The notes: generated by a model not told the origin, from the letters alone. A stretch of DNA of 8,757 bases from Nanobdellota archaeon (GCA_018816205.1 JAHIWJ010000059.1:1-8757), one strand, 5' to 3'; numbered from the stretch's first letter, positions 1 through 5,685 are shown. Numbers and translations are program-made.

Positions 1-14
1 CTTCTGGAAAATCG

Positions 15-43
15 CTAAGGAATAATCTCCTGCCCAAAATACT
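15..43 (-). repeat. Repeat copy A of the radical SAM 3' tail
   Basis: This 29-bp stretch matches 2685-2713 at 26 of 29 positions. Read on the minus strand it would encode YFGQEIIP followed by TAG, against YFGPEIVP and TAG at the end of the radical SAM gene. It follows the Lrp-like gene directly and in frame: that gene's TAG (42-44) overlaps the repeat edge. The three differing bases all change amino acids, so this looks like a copied DNA segment rather than protein-level conservation. Confidence 0.75.
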
Positions 44-989
44 AACGTCCGACCATTTTTACCATAACCATAACGTCCATATCTAAAATTCCTGTATAAT
101 TCTTGCTTAAGTCTTCAAGAATCTTGCCAACCTCAATCTGATTGTCAACCCAAAAAACAACATTCAGATTCCACTCATGATCAAGCTCCCATACATTCCC
201 TGTTTGAGGCAAGGATAGAAGTTTTTTTATTACCTTATCAATGTTCTCTCTGCCAAGAACGGAAAAATGAACTGATACAATATCTTTCCCACATAACCAT
301 GGATTTACATAATTGCTAAATTGAATTATAGCTCCTGATTTTTTCATTTCTTCCATCCGTTTCTTTATAGTTATCGGTGCACTACGTGTTTTTTCTGCGA
401 TCTCAAGCAAGGTTGCACGAGGATTTTCAAATAAAGTGTTAAGAATTTTTCTATCCGAACTAATAATCTTTGGGTTAGTCCGCAAAAAAGTTGTTCCCTT
501 ATCAGCGACCTCTTCAAACAAATGCGGGGAATGAAACCAATTGTCTGTAACACGCGTGATACGCACCTTTTTGATTGTTAAATAATTTCCAATTTCTTGG
601 ATTGCTTGGTGGATGTCTTCATGAAAAACTCCCAAAAGAAGATTATAAGATCCGTTATACCAAAGTATTGCCGAAACACCTTTAATCGAGAGCAAGTCCT
701 GAGAAATTAATTCCGTATCTTGACCCAGACCAGTCGCAATCTGAACAAAATAAAACGGTTTTTCTTCAACCTTAACAGAGGCATAAGTAACTGGCGCCAT
801 CAATACTTCCTTCTCCTGCAACGCCCTGATCTTCTGCGTAATTGCAGATTTAGAAATCTGAAGTTTTTTTGCCAACTCAGATACCCCCATACGGGAATCC
901 TGAACAAGTAGTTGAATCAACTTCCTATCCTTAACATTCAATTTAACTTCTTTCTTCCGTGCTTCAGATTCTTTAATTAAAAATCTCAT
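42..989 (-). CDS. Lrp/AsnC-family transcriptional regulator with two tandem HTH-ligand domain units
   Basis: DNA-binding regulator of the Lrp/AsnC (feast/famine) type, about 315 aa. Two modules are visible. Residues about 17-65 form a winged HTH (KDRKLIQLLVQDSR, then SELAKKLQISKSAITQKI), followed by a ligand-binding RAM-like region. A second HTH (DRKILNTLFENPRATLLEIA, then PITIKKRMEEM) is followed by a second RAM-like part that ends with the hydrophobic strand MDVMVMVKMVG. Single-unit Lrp proteins are about 150 aa, so this is a tandem fusion of a kind seen in archaea. I chose the ATG at 987-989. A TATA-like TTTTAAATAG lies about 30 bases upstream, and the in-frame TTG at 1001 would be too close to that box. 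The gene ends in TAG inside repeat A, and reading through would add eight residues. It diverges from the HTH-nuclease gene, so it may regulate that gene or itself. The effector is unknown. Confidence 0.88.
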   Translation of the reverse strand: MRFLIKESEARKKEVKLNVKDRKLIQLLVQDSRMGVSELAKKLQISKSAITQKIRALQEKEVLMAPVTYASVKVEEKPFYFVQIATGLGQDTELISQDLLSIKGVSAILWYNGSYNLLLGVFHEDIHQAIQEIGNYLTIKKVRITRVTDNWFHSPHLFEEVADKGTTFLRTNPKIISSDRKILNTLFENPRATLLEIAEKTRSAPITIKKRMEEMKKSGAIIQFSNYVNPWLCGKDIVSVHFSVLGRENIDKVIKKLLSLPQTGNVWELDHEWNLNVVFWVDNQIEVGKILEDLSKNYTGILDMDVMVMVKMVGR

Positions 990-1083
990 ATTACTTAACA
1001 AATAGCATAAGATCTATTTAAAATTAACTCTTTTTTACTTTTTCCCCAAATAGATTGATATAAGGCTTCTCGAAACCATCTTT
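990..1083. promoter_or_regulatory. Divergent promoter region with two archaeal TATA boxes
   Basis: The minus-strand box AATTTTAAATAG lies around 1015-1025 and serves the Lrp-like gene. The plus-strand box TTGATATAAGG lies at 1056-1066, about 23 bases before the ATG at 1084. Both spacings fit archaeal TATA-to-start distances for leaderless or short-leader transcripts. No Shine-Dalgarno is seen before either start. A control site for the adjacent Lrp-like protein would most likely lie here, but no clear palindrome was found. Confidence 0.6.
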
Positions 1084-2022
1084 ATGGTAAGAAGATTGCT
1101 CGAAGAACAGTTGGAAAGAGTTTACAAAGCGCATAGAATGGGTTTGCCACTTGACAAGGCCAGTGAATACGCGGGGACCACAAACGCGACAGTCCTAAAA
1201 TACTGGAGACTGCGAGGACTAAGACCTAACTTCGGTAGAAGATGGAGAAGTCTCAAAAGAGACCAGATTGAAAGGATCCATGAGGCGCATCGGCTTGGCA
1301 TGAATAACATAGAAGCAAGCAGATACGCTGGAGTAAGCAGCGCAACCATTTGCAAATACTGGAAAAAAGCAAAACTAAAACCTCCGCATGGAAACCGAGA
1401 CAGGCTAACAAAAGAAAAAATAAACAGAATTTACGAGGCGCATCGGCTTGGCCTTTCAATAAACCTAGCTGCCGAACAGGCAGGAGTCGGAAAACGTACA
1501 ATCATAACATACTGGAAGCATAAAAACTTAGAGCCCCACTATAAATCGGGCCCAAATCCAAAAAGACAATATGATTTCGGCTACGGCCCAATTGATTTCG
1601 ATTCTATGCCCGAAAGAGCAATAGGAATATTGCTGAACAGATATGGATTAGTAAAGAAATTTAGAGAAGGCAAAAACTTACACGTTAAAACAAACGGAAA
1701 CGGACACCACAGTATTGATTTTCTTGTTGGAAAAACCTTTATTGAATTTCATCCAAAATCAATCCTCGAAGCAAAAAGAGGCCTAACTCTAGAAGAAGCC
1801 GGAGAAAGGAAAAGAGAAAACATAACCAAGCCAGAATATCAAGGTTTTTGGTTTTGGCATTTGTGGGAGATCGACCAAATGTACGACATACTCAAAGACC
1901 CGGAGATATCGAAGCTGATTAGAAAAGAACACAAACCGTTAACAAGAAGAAGATTTGATGAACAATTAAGAAGATCCTACGAAGCAGCCGCAGGATATGA
2001 TACAAGAAGTATTAAGGCATAA
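1084..2022 (+). CDS. Triple HTH-like repeat protein with putative PD-(D/E)XK/Vsr-like nuclease domain
   Basis: 312 aa, no close family recognised. The first half holds three tandem repeats of about 50 residues (7-49, 59-100, 108-151). Each has the pattern [IL]xR[IV]xxAHRxG, then AGV/T, then a T-[IV]-xxYW helix end, as expected for small HTH modules that read DNA. The two later copies share an identical 18-base run (1282-1299 and 1435-1452), so they duplicated recently or are kept homogeneous. Residues about 170-265 look like a restriction-endonuclease fold: E177 in SMPERAIGILL, D212 in HSIDFLVG, E221 in KTFIEFHP, with His rather than Lys two residues after E221, then FWFWHLWEID. This spacing resembles Vsr/DUF559-type PD-(D/E)XK domains, but the assignment is inference. 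Residues 288-302 (RRRFDEQLRRSYEAA) resemble the protein's own N-terminus. The start at 1084 fits the TATA box. The gene ends inside repeat C, just before vapBC. It could be a homing or mobilising nuclease, or a defence protein. Confidence 0.6.
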   Translation: MVRRLLEEQLERVYKAHRMGLPLDKASEYAGTTNATVLKYWRLRGLRPNFGRRWRSLKRDQIERIHEAHRLGMNNIEASRYAGVSSATICKYWKKAKLKPPHGNRDRLTKEKINRIYEAHRLGLSINLAAEQAGVGKRTIITYWKHKNLEPHYKSGPNPKRQYDFGYGPIDFDSMPERAIGILLNRYGLVKKFREGKNLHVKTNGNGHHSIDFLVGKTFIEFHPKSILEAKRGLTLEEAGERKRENITKPEYQGFWFWHLWEIDQMYDILKDPEISKLIRKEHKPLTRRRFDEQLRRSYEAAAGYDTRSIKA

Positions 2023-2040
2023 TCTTCGGCAAAAACAATT
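2012..2040 (-). repeat. Repeat copy C (diverged) of the radical SAM 3' tail
   Basis: This segment matches 2685-2713 at 21 of 29 positions, and at 16 of the first 19. The minus-strand reading is LFLPKIMP then TAA, a degraded form of YFGPEIVP then TAG. It holds the stop codon of the HTH/nuclease gene. Its right edge merges into the TATA box of vapB, which may explain the loss of identity there. Confidence 0.5.
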
Positions 2041-2063
2041 AAATACTAATTATACATGTATAA
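2037..2063 (+). promoter_or_regulatory. vapBC promoter with TATA box and 14-bp palindromic operator
   Basis: The TATA-like AATTAAATAC is centred about 25 bases before the vapB ATG. A perfect 14-bp palindrome, TTATACATGTATAA (2050-2063), sits between the box and the start codon, over the expected transcription start. VapB antitoxins usually autorepress through AbrB-type dimers bound at such palindromes. The operator role is inferred from position and symmetry. Confidence 0.6.
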
Positions 2064-2066
2064 CTC

Positions 2067-2321
2067 ATGGAAAAAATAAATGTCAAAGTAAGAAAATGGG
2101 GAAATTCCTTCGGAATAATCCTCCCAAAGAGAGTCGTAGACAACCAAAACTTAACAGAGGGCATAGAAATCGAAGTCATCATCCAGCCAAAAAAGTCCAC
2201 AAAAGTCAAAGACCTTATCGCCCTGTCGAAAAAATTAGGATTAAATAAAAAACTAAAAAACACCGACACTCAAAAAATCCACAACCAACTAAACAAAGAA
2301 CTCTGGCCCGAAGAAAAATGA
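2067..2321 (+). CDS. vapB: AbrB/MazE-type antitoxin (VapB-like)
   Basis: 84 aa. Residues 1-46 form a SpoVT/AbrB swapped-hairpin DNA-binding domain, shown by the typical VRKWGNSFGIILPKRVVDN and the following GIEIEVII strand. The C-terminal half (about 47-84) is lysine-rich and polar, as in antitoxins whose tail wraps around and blocks the toxin. It overlaps the toxin start by 4 bases (ATGA), which indicates one transcript and coupled translation. It should neutralise the adjacent PIN toxin and repress the operon through the palindrome just upstream. The ATG at 2067 fits the TATA spacing and the AbrB-family N-terminus. The pair is flanked by repeats C and B, which suggests a mobile cassette. 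Confidence 0.9.
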   Translation: MEKINVKVRKWGNSFGIILPKRVVDNQNLTEGIEIEVIIQPKKSTKVKDLIALSKKLGLNKKLKNTDTQKIHNQLNKELWPEEK

Positions 2322-2680
2322 AATACTTTTTCGATTCCTACGCAATAATCGAAATCATAAAAACCAACCCGAACTACGACAAATTCATAGACCAGCCGAT
2401 TGTAACAAACGCACTCAATCTAGCAGAAGTCCACTATCACCTCCTCAACACAACGGACAAACAATCAACCGAAAATTTAATAGAAAACCTAGAAATGCAG
2501 TTCATTGAAATAACTCCATCGCTTGCACTCAAGGCCGCAGAGTTCCGCCACGCACACAAAAAAGCAAAAGTTAGCTATGCTGATTGCATCGGCTACATCT
2601 CGGCAAAACAAAACAGCCTGCTCTTCCTCACAGGAGACAAAGAATTCGAATCATTCGACAACGTCGAATTCGCCAAATAA
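2318..2680 (+). CDS. vapC: PIN-domain ribonuclease toxin (VapC-like)
   Basis: 120 aa, typical PIN/VapC length. The acidic residues of the Mg2+-dependent RNase site are visible: D6 (YFFDSYA), E37 (LAEVHY), D89 (VSYADCIGY) and D107 (FLTGDKEF). The enzyme should cleave RNA when freed from its antitoxin; VapC toxins often target tRNA or rRNA, but the target here is unknown. The start codon overlaps the vapB stop. The gene ends 4 bases before repeat B, tail to tail with the radical SAM gene, so there is no room for a separate terminator between them. All catalytic residues are present, so the toxin appears intact. Confidence 0.92.
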   Translation: MKYFFDSYAIIEIIKTNPNYDKFIDQPIVTNALNLAEVHYHLLNTTDKQSTENLIENLEMQFIEITPSLALKAAEFRHAHKKAKVSYADCIGYISAKQNSLLFLTGDKEFESFDNVEFAK

Positions 2681-2684
2681 CTTT

Positions 2685-2713
2685 CTAAGGCACAATCTCC
2701 GGCCCAAAATACT
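2685..2713 (-). repeat. Repeat copy B: 3' end of the radical SAM gene
   Basis: This copy lies inside the intact coding sequence and encodes the last residues YFGPEIVP plus TAG. It matches copy A at 26 of 29 positions and copy C at 21 of 29, all in the same orientation. If the other copies are att-like remnants, this is the restored target site. Confidence 0.7.
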
Positions 2714-3962
2714 TCTCATACTCAAAATCCTTCTCACTCACAACACATTTAGCAATCAATCCTCTAATCTCCTCCAACTTCCCTTTCAATAAATCAATAA
2801 GATATTTAACCGAAGAGCAAACCATATCCAAACCTTCAGGCGGCCACAAATTCACGCTATTCACATACAAGCACCTTCCCCCACAATCCTTCAAATAAGC
2901 ACACTCCTCGCACCGTGAAGCTGGCCCAATCTCCCGCAACTCACTCGGAGCAGAATCAAGTGTTCCACAATAAAAATCAGGCATACACCCCATAATCGGA
3001 CATGCCACCAAATTCCCGTCGGTAGTTATGGTATACCCAGAATGTCCCGCCCCACACATCAGCTTAGTCTCCCTGCCATAATACAAATTCTCAAAAATCC
3101 CGAGAAAAGGATAAAGCTTCCACACCTTCCCAAGTTTAATCTCAGAAACCCACCAATCCACCAATTTAGAAATTCCCTTATTGTAACCCTCAACAAATTT
3201 CCTAATCCCCTCAAGCTCGTAATCGCAAGAATAAAATCCAACATCAAGCTGCCAATGAATCGAATCAAAAACGCCCCGCGAGTTTCCCAAGAGTTTTCCA
3301 GGAGCTGATCTCCCCCCGGCCTGGCAGGGCAGGTATGATAATTTGCAAATGTCGCTATCTGCGTGCGCACTCTCTGGGGCGGGTGGTCGGGGCGCTGGAC
3401 GGTGGGGCAATAAGCGCGAATTATCTGCGCACGTAGTAAGCCCGGCCAAATGCATAACCTGCTCATAAACGTCAGAAAACCCAGAGACCGCCATCCGCGC
3501 AACAATTTCCCCGTCATACCCTGCCGCACGAATCGCCTGCAAATTTCCAACCACCTTATCATAAGTCCCCTCCCCCTTATTGAAATCAGTCCGCTCCTTC
3601 GTCCCGTCAATTGACACAAGTATCTTCCCAATCTTCTTCAAATAGCCAATGTCGAACTTGTCAAGAAGTTTCCCGTTCGTCTGCATCCTGAATTTTATAT
3701 TCGGCACGTTTTGCAAGCCATCAATCAGTTCCTTAATTTTGTCCATCTGTAGCAGCGGTTCTCCGCCATAAAATATCAGCGTCGGCTCTTCATCCTTCAT
3801 CAAAAACGCCTTCAACTTTTCGACGTCAACCGCAGAAACCTGCGGCGCATCAAAGTCAAACTTAAACCGCCTGTTCAGATCGTTCTCCTCGCACATGCTC
3901 TTCCCATAACAATACCTACACTGCGAATTGCAAAGCTCTGTCAAAATTATGTGGTAATGTAT
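2685..3962 (-). CDS. Radical SAM/SPASM enzyme, putative peptide maturase, with in-frame insertion
   Basis: The 4Fe-4S radical SAM motif is ELCNSQCRYCYG (CxxxCxxC). It is followed by FYGGEPLL, the GGEP-type SAM-binding motif, and by MQTNG and VSIDG strands. A C-terminal SPASM domain has the pattern CGAGHSGYTI...GNLVACP, then C..C and LKDCGGRCLY, for auxiliary iron-sulfur clusters. The length without the insertion (about 370 aa) and the layout resemble archaeal putative peptide-modifying enzymes of the AF1577 type (from memory, unverified). It may install radical-based crosslinks on a peptide, but no clear precursor gene is seen. The TTG at 3942-3944 would remove the first strand, YHIIL, before the cluster motif. 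The codon fitting both protein and TATA box (3988-4000) is ATA at 3960-3962, so the start is uncertain. A GC-rich insertion (3291-3446) interrupts HLLGNS. The tail YFGPEIVP is the repeat-B sequence. Confidence 0.82.
   Translation of the reverse strand: MHYHIILTELCNSQCRYCYGKSMCEENDLNRRFKFDFDAPQVSAVDVEKLKAFLMKDEEPTLIFYGGEPLLQMDKIKELIDGLQNVPNIKFRMQTNGKLLDKFDIGYLKKIGKILVSIDGTKERTDFNKGEGTYDKVVGNLQAIRAAGYDGEIVARMAVSGFSDVYEQVMHLAGLTTCADNSRLLPHRPAPRPPAPESAHADSDICKLSYLPCQAGGRSAPGKLLGNSRGVFDSIHWQLDVGFYSCDYELEGIRKFVEGYNKGISKLVDWWVSEIKLGKVWKLYPFLGIFENLYYGRETKLMCGAGHSGYTITTDGNLVACPIMGCMPDFYCGTLDSAPSELREIGPASRCEECAYLKDCGGRCLYVNSVNLWPPEGLDMVCSSVKYLIDLLKGKLEEIRGLIAKCVVSEKDFEYEKYFGPEIVP
3291..3446 (-). mobile_element. 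GC-rich, foldable in-frame insertion within the radical SAM gene
   Basis: Removing these 156 bp (52 codons) rejoins the protein as VMHL plus LGNSRGVFDSIHWQ, the expected continuous region. The inserted peptide is rich in Pro, Ala, Arg and His (LLPHRPAPRPPAPES), unlike the rest. In 3301-3440, 86 of 140 bases are G or C, well above the flanks. Two long-range stems form: 3322-3330 with 3440-3448 (8 pairs around one mismatch) and 3359-3369 with 3426-3436 (11 pairs including one G-U). The exact ends are uncertain; TTGG occurs at both edges. It may be a palindromic element inserted in frame, an intron, or a structured RNA. No sequence relative is known to me. Confidence 0.6.
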
Positions 3963-3986
3963 TTTCCGTTTGAGAAAAAGACGGAG

Positions 3987-4000
3987 GGTATAAAAACTTA
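3987..4000 (-). promoter_or_regulatory. TATA box of the radical SAM gene
   Basis: The minus-strand AGTTTTTATACC lies at the stop codon of the upstream unknown gene. It predicts a transcription start near 3965, a few bases before the ATA at 3960-3962. This supports a translation start upstream of the TTG at 3944. Confidence 0.5.
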
Positions 4001-4423
4001 ACCGGCTTGGTCAGGGATACCGTAATACTGAACTGCAAAATGACGCGGCTCTTCCATGTGGTCAAAAACATCCGAAGCAACATGCAAAGAACGAACATAA
4101 GCACACGCTTTCGAAGGCATCTCATCAACCAACAGGCCAATCGTCAGCGCCTCATCAACCCTTCCATCATCCCTAAAAATATAATTCAGAATTCGCGGCT
4201 CACCCAAGGGCCTGAGTCCAAGAGCCTACGTACTCTCAAAAGTCAACTCCTTGAGATAAGCCCTTTCAGCCAGAGTGAGAAGACCATCATGATACGTTCT
4301 CTGGATTCTCCGAGACCTCTCATCTTCATCCATTATTCTTGGAAAAACCAACCGCCTATTAAATACTTTCCTAATCTGCCCAATACTCGCTAAGGCCCTC
4401 CCCATACCAGAATCCTTACACAT
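3998..4423 (-). pseudogene. Unknown gene interrupted by an in-frame TAG codon
   Basis: A reading frame of about 140 codons with one internal TAG at 4226-4228. Before it the protein reads GRALASIGQIRKVFNRRLVF, then a charged stretch, then LLTLAERAYLKELTFEST. After it, in the same frame, it continues ALGLRPLGEPRILNYIF, then DEALTIGLLVDEMPSKACAY, and ends at TAA. Both halves look like one soluble protein, and no good start lies between them except a TTG at 4205-4207. The ATG at 4421-4423 fits a TATA-like GTTTTAAGTG about 24 bases upstream; a GTG at 4441 is an alternative. I recognise no family. Most simply this is a nonsense mutation or sequencing error. Two separate genes, or TAG read as an amino acid, are possible but less likely because neighbouring genes use TAG as a stop. 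It lies between the radical SAM and acetyltransferase genes on the same strand. Confidence 0.5.
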
Positions 4424-4470
4424 GCCTGGCGCGACCGGCACTTAAAACCATTCGCATCATTAAAGAGAAA

Positions 4471-4920
4471 TCACACCTTCCCGACTAAAATATGAATAAA
4501 GCTCTTAAAATTCTCTTTCCTATAAAAGCTAATGGCGCTTCTATTAACTCGAAATACATCCAACATAATCTCCCCGACATTTTTCTTTTTGCATAAAGCA
4601 ACTATTTTCTGGTGCATGTAACGACCAACTCCGTGCCGTCGATAAAACCGCGTTACATACATCCATTCAATCCAACAAAACTTCTTTCTTTTTCCATAGT
4701 CCAAACCATAGGGCTCTCTTGTAGAAAAAATGAATTGGACAAAACCGACCCGATTGTTCCCTAATCGAGCAACAATTAACCTCCCACCTTTAATTGCCTC
4801 CTTGACTGCCTTCAGTAATCCAGCATTACTCTCTGGCTTTTGTTTTTCAATTTTGCATATTTCTTTAATTCCATTAATCACAAAGCTAACATCGGAATCA
4901 TTCCCATTTTTTAATACCAA
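4471..4920 (-). CDS. GNAT-family N-acetyltransferase
   Basis: 149 aa from a TTG at 4918-4920. The core GNAT fold is clear: strands RLIVARLGNNRVGFVQFIF and CWIEWMYVTRFYR, then the acetyl-CoA pyrophosphate loop RRHGVGRYMH (motif A, R-x-x-G-x-G/A form), then the following helix and strand EIMLDVFRVNRSAISFYRKENF (motif B, with the typical N-x-x-A-x-x-F-Y-x-K). It transfers an acetyl group from acetyl-CoA to an amine; the substrate is unknown. The 5' end is odd. An ATG at 4941-4943 has a TATA-like CTTTTATTG about 27 bases upstream, but it is one base out of frame with the GNAT coding frame. One extra G in the G5 run (4937-4941) would give MGGTNKVSLVLKNGNDSD, a natural-looking N-terminus. The TTG start has no box at a suitable distance. 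It is probably a single-gene transcript. Confidence 0.82.
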   Translation of the reverse strand: MVLKNGNDSDVSFVINGIKEICKIEKQKPESNAGLLKAVKEAIKGGRLIVARLGNNRVGFVQFIFSTREPYGLDYGKRKKFCWIEWMYVTRFYRRHGVGRYMHQKIVALCKKKNVGEIMLDVFRVNRSAISFYRKENFKSFIHILVGKV

Positions 4921-4989
4921 AGATACTTTATTTGTGCCCCCATCAACTAGTTAAAACACTAAGCAATAAAAGTCTTTCTAAAGCAATCT

Positions 4990-5023
4990 CTCGCATACCG
5001 AGCGCGACCGCCCCTTCGGGGCG
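4990..5023. terminator. GC-rich double hairpin, possible terminator or small RNA part
   Basis: Two adjacent hairpins lie in otherwise AT-rich DNA. CTCG/CGAG (4990-4993 with 4999-5002) is weak. CGCCCC-TTC-GGGGCG (5009-5023) is a strong 6-bp stem. They begin 26 bases after the stop of the minus-strand gene at 5049, and a T-containing stretch (ACTTTTATT) follows on the minus strand about 25 bases further on. A terminator for that gene is the simplest reading. Archaeal termination usually relies on T-runs, so this role is tentative. Confidence 0.4.
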
Positions 5024-5048
5024 TTCATACTATTGCAGCTATTTTTCC

Positions 5049-5600
5049 TTAAGGTAAAGAACTACCATACCTTTCATTAGCCATCCGCAATGCATCCGCT
5101 TCAGGAACTCCCCTGTACTGATGTAAAAAGTTGCCATAGCGAACAACTGCAAATAAATCCCCAACGACCCTTCTACCTTCACTAAATCGGGATATTGCCG
5201 CACAGCGGTCATAGACAAAACGATCAATATCAAACTCCTCAGAGAATGTTCTAACAAAACTTTCATCCAAAGCAGCATCAGGAAAAAAGGACACTCTACC
5301 AATAACACGCTCTATCAAAGAGTTAGCTCGATCAGCATCCAAACTCCAAGCAACAACAGCTGAACCTCCAGAGTCGTACAAATCAACAGTCAAGTCAACA
5401 ATAGGCTGCTGTAAAGCAAAAACAGCTAAGAGATTTCTTTGAGATTGCCTAACAACCGAAGCCACATCAAAACCATCCTCTCTAGCAAACAACGCACCAA
5501 CTTCCCCAAGATCTCCAGTCAATCTACCCCTAACGCCCACCTTGTAAAGTTTATCATATTCCAGAGCCAACGCAGAAGATATAACTTTTATAATGGCCAT
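5049..5600 (-). CDS. Uncharacterised 183-aa soluble protein
   Basis: I recognise no family. It is a clean reading frame with a good archaeal promoter and no stop or shift. The N-terminus is MAIIKVISSALALEYDKLYK. No long membrane segment or signal peptide is convincing. The middle is Val- and Asp-rich (VDLTVDLYDSGGSAVVAWSL), suggesting beta strands, and is followed by helices (DADRANSLIERVIG). The C-terminal third (RFVYDRCAAISRFSEGRRVV, then LHQYRGVPEADALRMANERY) is helical and charged. A single cysteine argues against a metal-cluster protein. The ATG at 5598-5600 lies 22-29 bases after TTTTAAAT and gives a nearly leaderless transcript. It diverges from the cardiolipin synthase gene, and a shared function is not evident. 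Confidence 0.7.
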   Translation of the reverse strand: MAIIKVISSALALEYDKLYKVGVRGRLTGDLGEVGALFAREDGFDVASVVRQSQRNLLAVFALQQPIVDLTVDLYDSGGSAVVAWSLDADRANSLIERVIGRVSFFPDAALDESFVRTFSEEFDIDRFVYDRCAAISRFSEGRRVVGDLFAVVRYGNFLHQYRGVPEADALRMANERYGSSLP

Positions 5601-5685
5601 CTAATTTTCCAAGAGAACAAGTATTTAAAATTTCCCCCAATTAACAAACCGCAATGTTTTAATTTGCCAAAAGGCTTAATAAATC
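5601..5685. promoter_or_regulatory. Divergent promoter between the unknown gene and cardiolipin synthase
   Basis: The minus-strand TATA box TTTTAAATAC (5621-5630) is centred about 25 bases before the ATG at 5600. The plus-strand TTTTAATTT (5657-5665) is about 25 bases before the ATG at 5686. No Shine-Dalgarno is seen on either side, so both transcripts are probably leaderless. Confidence 0.6.

Noticed and set aside
3291..3446. Archaeal bulge-helix-bulge intron in the radical SAM gene
   Set aside because: With the boundaries that restore the protein, the start of the insert does not pair with the start of the following exon as the bulge-helix-bulge motif requires. An intron of another type is not excluded.
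3059..3631. 190-codon minus-strand open frame overlapping the radical SAM gene
   Set aside because: It is a shadow frame. The radical SAM frame carries all recognisable motifs on both sides, and the shadow frame has no family character.
4007..4393. 128-codon plus-strand open frame opposite the TAG-split gene
   Set aside because: It has low-complexity, shadow-like composition with no suitable promoter. It was considered because the minus-strand gene is broken, but the minus-strand protein is more natural.
4385..4400. Fourth copy of the 29-bp repeat (GCTAAGGCCCTCCCC)
   Set aside because: Only the first few bases (CTAAGGC) agree; the rest does not align, so it is probably chance. A similar partial match at 4977-4993 was rejected for the same reason.
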